A stretch of 6,587 bases of DNA from an uncultured Ruminococcus sp. (GCA_947589205.1 CANQCJ010000121.1:1-6587); one strand, 5' to 3'. Numbered from the stretch's first letter, positions 1 through 6,303 are shown. Made by a program: numbers and translations. Notes: generated by a model from the letters alone, not told the origin.

Positions 1-1
1 G

Positions 2-481
2 CTGAAGATCGCGATCTTTGTCGGCTATACGGCGTTGACCGCAAAAATGCCCGACATCGCAAGGACATACGAATATCACGGCGCGGAGCACAAGACCATC
101 GCCTGCTACGAGCACGGCGAAGAGCTTATCCCCGAAAACGTCAAAAAGCACTGCCGCTTTCACCCGCGCTGCGGAACGAGCTTTATTTTTCTCGTGCTGT
201 TTATAAGCATTTTTGTAAACACGGTCTTTCATGTTACCTGGAAAAGCCGCGCGCTGAGAGTGCTGATAAAGCTCGCGCTGCTGCCCGTTGTAACGGGGAT
301 AGCCTATGAAGCGATAATGTTCGCGGGAAGGCATGATAATATCGTAACGAAAATAATTTCCGCGCCCGGCTTGTGGATACAGCGGATAACCACAAGCGAG
401 CCGGACGAAAAGGAGATAGAATGCGCTATCGCCGCTATGAAAACAGTCATAGAACGAGACGGGGGAGATACGAATTGGTAA
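2..481 (+). CDS. DUF1385 family membrane protein (YqhQ-like), 3' part only
   Basis: The window opens inside this gene. The frame is open from base 2 and gives the last 159 residues, about half of a usual ~300-residue DUF1385 protein, ending at TAA 479-481. The family hallmark is visible: a YHGAEHKTIACYE segment followed by a HPRCGTSF motif, then a hydrophobic stretch (SFIFLVLFISIFVNTVF) and a second one (VLIKLALLPVVTGIAYEAIMF) that read as membrane helices. The C-terminal tail PGLWIQRITTSEPDEKEIECA is also typical of the family. The conserved His/Glu/Cys cluster suggests a metal or catalytic site, but the biochemical function is not established. It is the upstream partner of prmC, whose start codon overlaps its stop, so the two are co-transcribed and probably translationally coupled. 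The TTG at 35 is not a real start, because homology continues upstream. Family assignment is firm; function is unknown. Confidence 0.9.
   Translation: MKIAIFVGYTALTAKMPDIARTYEYHGAEHKTIACYEHGEELIPENVKKHCRFHPRCGTSFIFLVLFISIFVNTVFHVTWKSRALRVLIKLALLPVVTGIAYEAIMFAGRHDNIVTKIISAPGLWIQRITTSEPDEKEIECAIAAMKTVIERDGGDTNW
461..477 (+). promoter_or_regulatory. Ribosome binding site and TTG start chosen for prmC
   Basis: GGGGGAG at 461-467 lies 7 bases before TTG 475-477. This TTG begins a protein (MVNYTYKDIINSLAQKL) that matches the usual PrmC N-terminus in length and character. A competing signal exists: AAGGAG at 410-415 sits 5 bases before ATG 421 in the same frame and would add 18 Arg-rich residues. 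Those bases also encode the conserved DUF1385 tail in the other frame, so the stronger-looking site may be a by-product of that coding sequence. I favour TTG 475 on homology. Confidence 0.65.
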
Positions 482-1365
482 ACTATACTTATAAGGATAT
501 AATAAACAGTCTCGCGCAAAAGCTTGCCGAGGCGGGCTTTGAAAACAGCTATTGGGAAGCAGGAGAGCTTGCAGGCTGCGCACTCGGCTTCAACTGCCGC
601 GGAAAATTCGACCCGCTTACGCCCGCCGACGCAAACGGCGTAAAAATGTGCGCCATGCTGCTTGCAAGACGCCTGACCCACGAACCGCTGCAATATATCA
701 TAGGAGAATGGGATTTTTATTCGAGGACGTTTGAGGTAGGTCCGGGCGTGCTTATCCCCCGCGCGGACACCGAGACGCTTATAGAGCAGGCGGTGAAAAA
801 AGCAGAGGGCAGAAAGGATCTTACCGTTTTAGACCTCTGCGCCGGCAGCGGCTGTATCGGCATAACCTTAGGAAATCTGCTCGACTGCGAAAAAGTTATC
901 TGCGTTGAAAAATACGAGACGGCGTTCGACTATCTAAAGCGAAACATAGACCGATATGGCGGCGCGGAAGCCTTTCTCGGCGATGTGCTCGATAAGAAAA
1001 CGATCGAGACATTGCCGCAGGCGGATATGATAGTCTGCAACCCGCCTTATATCACGAACGCGGATATGCAAAAGCTCCAAAAGGAAGTCACCTTCGAGCC
1101 GAAGGAGGCGCTCTGCGGCGGCGAGGACGGACTGGACTTCTATCGGGATATCGTGCGGCTTTGGAAAAACAAGCTCAAACGGGACGGCGTAATGATCTTC
1201 GAGACCGGTGCGGGACAGGACGACGAGGTCATGCAGATAATGATACAAGCCGGACTTTCGGACGTGCGCGCGCGCAGAGATATGGCGGGAATAAACCGAT
1301 GCGTGTCGGGAAAGCGCGAGGAACGCGGCATGGTTAATCTTTATGTTCAACTGGACGGTAAATAA
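475..1365 (+). CDS. prmC: Peptide chain release factor N5-glutamine methyltransferase PrmC
   Basis: PrmC transfers a methyl group from S-adenosylmethionine to the glutamine of the GGQ motif in release factors RF1 and RF2, which speeds peptide release at stop codons. It acts in the cytosol. With the TTG start it has 296 residues, the usual size. An N-terminal helical domain (about 1-75) precedes the family signature PLQYIIGEWDFYS and VLIPRADTE (about 71-100). SAM-binding motif I is DLCAGSGCIGI (120-130). An acidic residue (E145) ends strand 2 where the ribose of SAM is bound. The catalytic NPPY motif is at 189-192, followed by the conserved FEPKEAL-GG-DGL-FYR segment (207-224). The gene overlaps the DUF1385 stop by 7 bases and shares its operon. 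In many Clostridia prfA, encoding one of its substrates, comes next; it does not here. Function is very secure; the exact start is less so. Confidence 0.95.
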   Translation: MVNYTYKDIINSLAQKLAEAGFENSYWEAGELAGCALGFNCRGKFDPLTPADANGVKMCAMLLARRLTHEPLQYIIGEWDFYSRTFEVGPGVLIPRADTETLIEQAVKKAEGRKDLTVLDLCAGSGCIGITLGNLLDCEKVICVEKYETAFDYLKRNIDRYGGAEAFLGDVLDKKTIETLPQADMIVCNPPYITNADMQKLQKEVTFEPKEALCGGEDGLDFYRDIVRLWKNKLKRDGVMIFETGAGQDDEVMQIMIQAGLSDVRARRDMAGINRCVSGKREERGMVNLYVQLDGK

Positions 1366-1410
1366 TTTGTTAAATATGCTGAAAATAGCTTATCGCTATT
1401 GAAATTATTT
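1360..1410 (+). other. AT-rich nested inverted repeat after prmC (possible weak terminator)
   Basis: A 6-bp perfect hairpin, AATAGC (1384-1389) with GCTATT (1395-1400) and loop TTATC, lies within an outer inverted repeat AAATAATTT (1360-1368) and AAATTATTT (1402-1410). There is no GC-rich stem and no clean U-tract, so it would be a poor intrinsic terminator. Its right arm overlaps the -35 element of the next promoter. It may reduce readthrough from prmC or simply be AT-rich promoter DNA. Confidence 0.3.
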
Positions 1411-1427
1411 GTAAAGTATGGTATAAT
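1399..1427 (+). promoter_or_regulatory. Sigma-A-type promoter with extended -10 for the EAL-domain gene
   Basis: The -35 hexamer TTGAAA (1399-1404) is separated by exactly 17 bases from a perfect -10 TATAAT (1422-1427), which is preceded by TG at 1419-1420 to form TGGTATAAT. Transcription should begin near 1434, leaving a leader of about 50 bases to the TTG start at 1484. This makes the downstream gene a transcription unit separate from prmC. Confidence 0.8.
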
Positions 1428-1483
1428 ATAATTTAAAGCATTGGTTCAACTAAATTTGCAGTATCGAGAGGGGGCGAACAAGG

Positions 1484-3511
1484 TTGAGCAGGATACAAAG
1501 CGGAAAATGCAAGGCGGATATCGACCGCGGCGGCATTATTATCGACGCTAACAAGAGCTTCTGTCAGCTTACCGGATATACCAAGGAGCGGCTGATCTCG
1601 GACAATATTTCGTTCTTTTCGCTCGTTCCCGAGGATGAGCTTAACGCCTATATGGAGGATTTCGAGCTTTATAAAAAAGAGGGCGGCGGAACGTTCCAGC
1701 ACCGCTTGAAGAAAGCCGACGGTTCGCTCATAGACGTAATGTGCACCTCCGATGATTTTATCGGCGAGGACGGTCATATCTGTTCGGAGTTTACGATAAT
1801 AGACGTGAGCGAAACAAAGCAAAAGGAACGCACGCTTCAGAAGCAGAAGCTTTGTCTTGAAATGATGACGGAAAATTCCGACGAGATCTTTTTCGACTAT
1901 GACGCGGACAGCGATGTGTTTACTATAGATTCCTGTGATAACGGCGTTGAAAGCACGAGAAATTATCAGCGGTATTTGCAGGATCATATCTATGAAAAAT
2001 TCGTCCTGCCGTCGGACTTAGCGGAATTTATCATGAACGTCAACAAGGCTCTGAGCGCGCCGACCAAGGGCGAATTTGCCGCGAGGATAGATATAATCGG
2101 CAGCGGACTGAGAAGCTACAAGATCGCCTATGAAAGCGTTGCGGACAGCAGCGGCAGGGTAAGAAGCATTTACGGAATACTCTATACCGACAGCATAAAG
2201 GTCGAAAAAGCCGACTATTACCACGCCAAAAGCGAGATACAGCGTCTTTCAAGGACTGACCCGGTGACAGGCTTGCTCAACAAAAACTGCTTTGTCGAGG
2301 ACTGCGCCAAGGTTCTTAAGGAGATCTTCAACACCAATGAAAGCTTCGCTATCGGCTATTCGGATATAAACGATTTTTCCTATATAAACGAAAACTTCGG
2401 CTATGAAGCAGGAGACAGAATGCTCAAGGATTTCGGCAACGTGATAAAGACCTACTGCGTTGTCGGCTGCAGGATATATTCCGATTTCTTCGTGTCGCTT
2501 TATAAGGCGAGCGACCGCGAAACGCTTATCGAGGAGATAGGCAGGCGCAACAGCGATTTTACCGCTATGCAGAAGAACAAATATCCGATGAGCGATATAC
2601 AGATAACCTGCGGACTTTATTTTATCCGCTCCGCGGACGAGGATATAAATACGGCGATAGACAATGCGAACCTTGCGCACAGAAACATAAAGGGCAGCAG
2701 CGACGTTCCGAGCGGCGTTTACACCGAACGCATGAGAACAAAGCGCAGCCACGACCAGACGATAGCCAGCGAGATCTGGAACGCGATAAAGAGCGGCAAT
2801 ATCGAGCTGTTTTTGCAGCCTAAGTTCGATCTTCAGACACGCGAGATAATCGGCGCGGAAGCGCTGACGCGCTGGAGAAATCCCGACGGAAGCTACAAGC
2901 TGCCGTATGAATTTATAAACGTTCTGGAAAATGTAGGATACATCACGCAGGTGGATTTCTACATATATGAGCAGGTGCTGAAAAATCTGGCGAAATGGAA
3001 GAGCGAGGGCAAGAAGCTTGTTCCGGTATCGGTGAATTTTTCGCGAAAGCACAACAACTATCCGGACTTTGTGGACAGGGTGATAGGTCTTGCCGATTTT
3101 TACCGCGTTGACAAGGGTCTTATCGAGATAGAGGTCACCGAAAGCTGCTTTACGCAGGACGTGAAAAATCTTTTCCACAACATGAGAAAGCTCCGCGAAA
3201 ACGGCTTCAAGATCGACATCGACGATTTTGGCACGGGCTATTCCTCGCTGAGCGTTCTGATAGACGCGCCGGTCGATATCGTCAAGGTCGATAAGGTATT
3301 TCTCGACAACATAGATTCCGACGCGCGTTCGAGAGAGTACATCAATCAGATCTGCAACCTGATACGCTCCACCCGCAAGGAGATAATCTTCGAGGGCGTT
3401 GAGACCGAACAGCAGGCGAAGATTCTCGCCGACAGCGGTCATAAAATGGCGCAGGGCTGGCTTTTCGACAAAGCCATACCGGTCGCGGATTTTGAGGAAA
3501 AATATTTGTAA
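1484..3511 (+). CDS. PAS-GGDEF(degenerate)-EAL cyclic di-GMP phosphodiesterase
   Basis: Predicted soluble enzyme of 675 residues that hydrolyses cyclic di-GMP to pGpG. TTG 1484 is the start: an in-frame TAA lies at 1451, and GAGAGGGGG (1466-1474) is a suitable Shine-Dalgarno 9 bases away. Domains: PAS (about 10-112, with ANKSFCQLTGYTKERL); a second PAS-like region (about 123-237) after a short linker; a GGDEF fold (about 255-415, with TDPVTGLLNKNCF and DINDFSYINENFG); and EAL (about 428-675). The GGDEF signature reads YSDFF (332-336), so cyclase activity should be lost, and no RxxD inhibitory site is seen before it. The EAL residues are all present: E459 (EALTRW), N518, E550, D580 and D581 (DDFGTGYSS), K601, E637 (EGVE) and Q657. 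Spacings from N518 onward equal those of the well-studied phosphodiesterase RocR. The PAS domains should sense an unknown signal, and the degenerate GGDEF may bind GTP as an effector, as in other such proteins (inference). No membrane segment is seen. The gene is monocistronic, with its own promoter and terminator. Confidence 0.93.
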   Translation: MSRIQSGKCKADIDRGGIIIDANKSFCQLTGYTKERLISDNISFFSLVPEDELNAYMEDFELYKKEGGGTFQHRLKKADGSLIDVMCTSDDFIGEDGHICSEFTIIDVSETKQKERTLQKQKLCLEMMTENSDEIFFDYDADSDVFTIDSCDNGVESTRNYQRYLQDHIYEKFVLPSDLAEFIMNVNKALSAPTKGEFAARIDIIGSGLRSYKIAYESVADSSGRVRSIYGILYTDSIKVEKADYYHAKSEIQRLSRTDPVTGLLNKNCFVEDCAKVLKEIFNTNESFAIGYSDINDFSYINENFGYEAGDRMLKDFGNVIKTYCVVGCRIYSDFFVSLYKASDRETLIEEIGRRNSDFTAMQKNKYPMSDIQITCGLYFIRSADEDINTAIDNANLAHRNIKGSSDVPSGVYTERMRTKRSHDQTIASEIWNAIKSGNIELFLQPKFDLQTREIIGAEALTRWRNPDGSYKLPYEFINVLENVGYITQVDFYIYEQVLKNLAKWKSEGKKLVPVSVNFSRKHNNYPDFVDRVIGLADFYRVDKGLIEIEVTESCFTQDVKNLFHNMRKLRENGFKIDIDDFGTGYSSLSVLIDAPVDIVKVDKVFLDNIDSDARSREYINQICNLIRSTRKEIIFEGVETEQQAKILADSGHKMAQGWLFDKAIPVADFEEKYL

Positions 3512-3518
3512 AAGGTCG

Positions 3519-3557
3519 ACCGTCCCCCGTGTTCTGCGGAGGACGGTTTTTAGTTTT
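3519..3557 (+). terminator. Intrinsic terminator of the EAL-domain gene
   Basis: ACCGTCC (3519-3525) pairs perfectly with GGACGGT (3541-3547). Two further G-C pairs follow an internal mismatch, and the loop lies around 3529-3537. The stem is followed by TTTTTAGTTTT on the plus strand. It starts 8 bases after the stop codon. Confidence 0.85.
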
Positions 3558-3590
3558 AAAAAACATACCCTGCCGGGAGTACCGACAGGG
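3558..3590 (-). terminator. Intrinsic terminator of the ROK regulator gene (minus strand)
   Basis: Read on the minus strand, CCCTG-T-CGG (3590-3582) pairs with CCG-G-CAGGG-type sequence at 3576-3568: 5 bp, one mismatch, then 3 bp around a 5-base loop. It is followed by TATG and six T residues (3563-3558). It lies 6 bases past the regulator's stop codon and abuts the plus-strand terminator, so the two convergent genes are insulated from each other. Confidence 0.8.
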
Positions 3591-3596
3591 CAAAAA

Positions 3597-4877
3597 TTAT
3601 TTATACCGATGATATTCCGTTTCGGACTCGCCGTTTCTTATCTCACTGCTCGGATAGCCGCCGCAGTTGTAGAACAGCTCTCTTATCGCCAGCGCGCAGC
3701 CGGAGAGGAAATGATGCTTGTCCTCAATGAACGAAAGCGTGATGCTGTCGGCAACGTGCTCGCCGCCCACTCTTACGACCGTTTCCTTGAATTTTTCAAA
3801 GGATATCTCGTTGGTAAAACCGAATTTGTGAAGCACAAGCTTCTGCGGATTTGTCGAAAAATACAGATTGTTTACAAGCACCGCCGTCATCGTCATGGCG
3901 TTGTCGATTATCTTGACGACCGCTTCATCGCCCTTGCCGTAAGCCGCGCTTATGATCTCGCGGTTTATAAGCGTAGGATCGCCCTTTGCCGCCTGCCAGA
4001 GAAACGGCGTCTTATCCGCCGAAAAAGCCCGCAGCAGTCTGCGCCTTATCGCGTCCGGAGCGATCTCGTTTTCGGTACAGCCGCGCCTGCCGCATTCGCA
4101 GACCCTCTCGGAGGTCGGGTCGATTATCATTTTGTTTACAAAATCCGTTCGGTTGTCATACGCGACTATCGGTTCGTTAAGGTTCGTGAACACAAAGTTG
4201 AGCCGCCTGCCGTACTGCAAAAACGCTATGTTCCTGCTTGAAGCCGGACGGTTTTTCTTGAAATCTATATTCGCCATAGCCGTACCCTTTACGGAGTTGT
4301 CGAACACCATTGGCAGGTCGGTATAGCTTCTCATAAACCGCTCGAGGCGCGAAAAATCCGGCGCGCCGTTTACGATGGGTATGTCCATTTTTGAAAACAT
4401 CGAGGGGAATATCGCAAACCCTATGCCGAGCAGCGACGACTGGTTAAGACAGTTGTCGCTCAGTATATCGTTCATGGATCTTGTGAAAAAGCCGTAAAGA
4501 GCTTTCTTTTCAACAGACGGATTTATCCTTATCCCGCGCTTGTCGAGGACCTCTCCGGCAAGGGTGGAAAGACCAACGCTTACAAGATCCTCCTCAACGG
4601 TTATGCCGAGTGCGAATTTGTAATGGTGGTTTATATCAATAAGAATTTTCTTTCTTCCGCGCGGAGCTTTTTCGCTCATATGCTTATATTCGCCTATCTC
4701 GGAAATAATGCCCTGATCTATCATCTCGTTAGTTATGATAGTAACGGCTGCCCGAGTAAGCTCAAGCGCGGCGGCGATGTCTATCCTCGAGGTAGGCCCG
4801 TTCTGCTTCAATATTTTCAGCACCTGCATTCTGTTCCTGCGCTTTAGATCCAGTTTGCTTATACCCTGCTGTTCCAC
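3597..4877 (-). CDS. ROK-family transcriptional regulator with degenerate sugar/zinc motif
   Basis: A 426-residue protein with the ROK (repressor, ORF, kinase) layout of XylR/NagC-type regulators. Residues about 8-65 form a winged helix-turn-helix (MQVLKILKQNGPTSRIDIA, then LTRAAVTIITNEMIDQGII). Residues about 75-400 form the ROK fold, with GIGFAIFP (151-158) in the usual GIGxAxPG region and FDNSVKGTAMA (192-201) in place of the usual DNDANAAA. The Cys cluster CECGRRGCTE (260-269) is intact. However, the usual E-x-G-H preceding it is FVNK (246-249), so both the sugar-contacting Glu and the zinc-ligand His are missing. It should still bind DNA, but the effector may not be a plain sugar (inference). 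The start is GTG 4877-4875; AAGGAGAG (4893-4886) lies 8 bases upstream. No sugar-transport or catabolic genes adjoin it. The divergent partner is the two-TM protein gene at 5056, and it ends at a strong terminator. Confidence 0.88.
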   Translation of the reverse strand: MEQQGISKLDLKRRNRMQVLKILKQNGPTSRIDIAAALELTRAAVTIITNEMIDQGIISEIGEYKHMSEKAPRGRKKILIDINHHYKFALGITVEEDLVSVGLSTLAGEVLDKRGIRINPSVEKKALYGFFTRSMNDILSDNCLNQSSLLGIGFAIFPSMFSKMDIPIVNGAPDFSRLERFMRSYTDLPMVFDNSVKGTAMANIDFKKNRPASSRNIAFLQYGRRLNFVFTNLNEPIVAYDNRTDFVNKMIIDPTSERVCECGRRGCTENEIAPDAIRRRLLRAFSADKTPFLWQAAKGDPTLINREIISAAYGKGDEAVVKIIDNAMTMTAVLVNNLYFSTNPQKLVLHKFGFTNEISFEKFKETVVRVGGEHVADSITLSFIEDKHHFLSGCALAIRELFYNCGGYPSSEIRNGESETEYHRYK

Positions 4878-4891
4878 TTTTTACGCTCTCC

Positions 4892-4902
4892 TTAGAAACT
4901 AA
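4892..4902. promoter_or_regulatory. Small interrupted palindrome in the ROK leader (candidate operator)
   Basis: TTAG-AAA-CTAA (4892-4902) is a perfect 4+4 inverted repeat just downstream of the predicted transcription start and touching the Shine-Dalgarno of the ROK gene. ROK regulators often control their own genes, so it is a possible operator. It is short and AT-rich and could be chance. Confidence 0.2.
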
Positions 4903-4920
4903 CATAATTTTACACTATAG

Positions 4921-4929
4921 ATTATACCA
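4921..4929 (-). promoter_or_regulatory. Extended -10 promoter of the ROK regulator gene
   Basis: On the minus strand TGGTATAAT (4929-4921) is a perfect extended -10. The -35 is weak: CACACA-like at an 18-base spacer, or a better TTCACA but 20 bases away. The expected start of transcription is near 4914, giving a leader of about 37 bases. A weak -35 with an extended -10 fits a modestly expressed, possibly autoregulated repressor. Confidence 0.65.
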
Positions 4930-4987
4930 TATGAATATATATTTTGTGTGAATATTTAAAAAATTTTGTTTTTTTCATCTGCTCCTA

Positions 4988-5016
4988 TTGAAATTTGCAA
5001 TGCTTTATGATATAAT
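4988..5016 (+). promoter_or_regulatory. Sigma-A-type promoter with extended -10 for the two-TM protein gene
   Basis: The -35 TTGAAA (4988-4993), a 17-base spacer and -10 TATAAT (5011-5016) preceded by TGA (5008-5010) make a near-ideal promoter. The expected start is near 5023, with a leader of about 33 bases. The -10 is bracketed by a 6+6 inverted repeat, TGCAAT (4996-5001) and ATTGCA (5020-5025), that could be a regulator site. The architecture copies that of the promoter at 1399-1427. Confidence 0.8.
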
Positions 5017-5055
5017 TTAATTGCATGGTAATTTTTGAAAAGAGGGTATTGCTTT

Positions 5056-6111
5056 ATGGGATTTGTCGGCGGACTTATAGCTGCGTTCTTCTTTATTATC
5101 GGCTTATTAATTTTCCTTTTTATAGCAGGACTGCTGCTGCTTATAAACGGACTCAAAAAAAAAGCTTATCCGGAGGGACCGGCAAGGACTAATTACAAAG
5201 CTTTCATGATAACCGGCATCATTATGCTTGCCCTGCCGGTAGGCATTACATGGTATATTTGCCTCTACGTTATCTCCCGAAGATTCCTGCTCATAAGAGA
5301 GCGGCAGAATTATAACACCCCTATTGACAAATGGCGCAACGAAAGAGAATATGTCGATTCGACCAACGCCGATGACGACGCTATATCCGCCCTTACCGAA
5401 GCCGCCGATTCCGATAACAAGGAGGAGCTGTCTAAGCTTTTTACCGAGGAATTGCAGTCTAAGTCTAACTTTCAAGAAGAGATAGACAGCTTTTTTGAAA
5501 GCTGCCCGGAGGGGCTTTCGACCGGCAAGCTCGACCAGCTCTATCAGCATTCCGACGACGGCGAGCATAACGGCAATGCGTCTTACATCTGCACGATAGG
5601 TGACGATTGGTATACCATTTATATCGAGTATCACTTTAACGACGACGACCATATGGAAAAGGTCGGCATAACAAAATTTCACATACAGAATTTACAGGCG
5701 GACGCTTACAACGATGAAGAAGCCGAAAAAAAGACCGTCTGCTGCGAGGTTTTGAACGATGAGGAGCTTAGCGAGCTGCTCGGCAAGCCGGTAAAGGCGA
5801 AGCTTGTCGGCGGAGAATACGGCGCGGCTTTTTCGGACACCGACTATCAGCCGCTTGGACCTCGGGAATTTGACGAACGATTCGACCCGCTGTTCGGTGC
5901 GCCTGCCGACACATTTTACGAAACCATGGGCAAGCCCAACGGCGAAAGGATATCAGAGGACAAAAACGAGACCACCGTTTACTACGAGCTGAGCGATACC
6001 GGATACGATACATTATATGCCGCTGTAACGGTAAGATCCGGTTATGTAAAAGGGTGCACATTCTACACCGATAAGGAAGAAATACCGTATAAAGATATAA
6101 TAAAAAAGTAA
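5056..6111 (+). CDS. Two-TM membrane protein with DUF5104-like domain, function unknown
   Basis: A 351-residue protein. ATG 5056 is preferred: AAAGAGGG (5039-5046) lies 9 bases upstream, whereas the in-frame TTG at 5035 would place that site inside the coding region. A long hydrophobic helix (about 5-32) and a second one (about 48-74) flank a short basic loop (GLKKKAY). The rest (about 75-351) is one soluble, acidic region. Residues about 105-212 (DDDAISALTEAADSDNKEEL, later GDDWYTIYIEYHFN and KVGITKFHI) resemble DUF5104 of Firmicute cell-surface proteins, judged by eye. The C-terminal part (about 228-345, with ELLGKPVKAKL and MGKPNGERISEDKNETTVYY, ending near GYVKGCTFY) I cannot assign; it might be a small BamE-like or cystatin-like beta domain. 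With two helices the tail should be on the same side as the N-terminus. It is divergent from the ROK gene, has its own promoter and ends before a strong terminator, so it is monocistronic. Confidence 0.8.
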   Translation: MGFVGGLIAAFFFIIGLLIFLFIAGLLLLINGLKKKAYPEGPARTNYKAFMITGIIMLALPVGITWYICLYVISRRFLLIRERQNYNTPIDKWRNEREYVDSTNADDDAISALTEAADSDNKEELSKLFTEELQSKSNFQEEIDSFFESCPEGLSTGKLDQLYQHSDDGEHNGNASYICTIGDDWYTIYIEYHFNDDDHMEKVGITKFHIQNLQADAYNDEEAEKKTVCCEVLNDEELSELLGKPVKAKLVGGEYGAAFSDTDYQPLGPREFDERFDPLFGAPADTFYETMGKPNGERISEDKNETTVYYELSDTGYDTLYAAVTVRSGYVKGCTFYTDKEEIPYKDIIKK

Positions 6112-6168
6112 GCTCGATCTTAAATTCGGTGCGAAAGCAGTGGTTCTCGCCATTGCGGGCGAACTAAA

Positions 6169-6196
6169 AGGTTTCTGGAAACGTCAAGAGAAACCT
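6169..6196 (+). other. Alternative hairpin competing with the terminator
   Basis: AGGTTTCT (6169-6176) can pair with AGAAACCT (6189-6196), the same bases that form the left arm of the terminator at 6189-6216. The downstream arm AGGTTTCT recurs at 6209-6216. The layout is that of an antiterminator/terminator pair, or of a terminator with a duplicated arm. It lies after a complete gene and more than 300 bases before the next one. Confidence 0.35.
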
Positions 6197-6219
6197 CTTC
6201 TCTAAAAGAGGTTTCTTTT
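6189..6219 (+). terminator. Intrinsic terminator of the two-TM protein gene
   Basis: AGAAACCTCTT (6189-6199) pairs perfectly over 11 bp with AAGAGGTTTCT (6206-6216) around a 6-base loop, followed by a short T-run (6216-6219). It lies 77 bases past the stop codon. The U-tract is short, but the stem is long and perfect. Confidence 0.75.
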
Positions 6220-6227
6220 GTAGGGGC

Positions 6228-6246
6228 TTGGGGGCAAAGCCCCCAA
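6228..6246. repeat. GC-rich perfect hairpin, possible dispersed repeat
   Basis: TTGGGGGC (6228-6235) and GCCCCCAA (6239-6246) form an 8-bp perfect stem with an AAA loop. It can shift to an alternative pairing of GGGGCTT (6223-6229) with AAGCCCC (6237-6243). No T-run follows, so it is not a classical terminator. Its compact GC-rich form right after a terminator resembles repetitive intergenic hairpins, but copy number cannot be judged here. Confidence 0.5.
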
Positions 6247-6303
6247 TTCAAGGCACAAACGCATAACACAAAACAGTATAATAGAAGAATAAAAATGTAG
6301 TTT

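Noticed and set aside
1433..1987. Open frame of 184 codons on the minus strand over the PAS region
   Set aside because: Antisense to the clear PAS-coding sequence and extending into the promoter region; no start signal or domain.
2249..3442. Long open frame of 397 codons on the minus strand inside the EAL-domain gene
   Set aside because: It is fully antisense to a gene with complete catalytic motifs, has no recognisable domain or Shine-Dalgarno site, and its composition (rich in V, A, R, Y, L) is what the complement of this codon usage gives.
3399..4241. Open frame of 280 codons on the plus strand over the end of the EAL gene and the ROK gene
   Set aside because: It runs through two convergent terminators and antisense to the ROK gene; the Arg-rich translation has no family features.
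5107..5682. Open frame of 191 codons on the minus strand within the two-TM protein gene
   Set aside because: Its hydrophobic look is the complement of the acidic coding strand; no ribosome binding site, and the plus-strand gene has promoter, start signal and terminator.
6221..6246. Possible G-quadruplex from G-runs
   Set aside because: Only two runs of G are close together; the sequence is better explained by the perfect GC hairpin.
6202..6265. Short minus-strand open frame of about 20 codons (ATG near 6263)
   Set aside because: It reads through the GC hairpin and the terminator stem, lacks a ribosome binding site and is too short to support.
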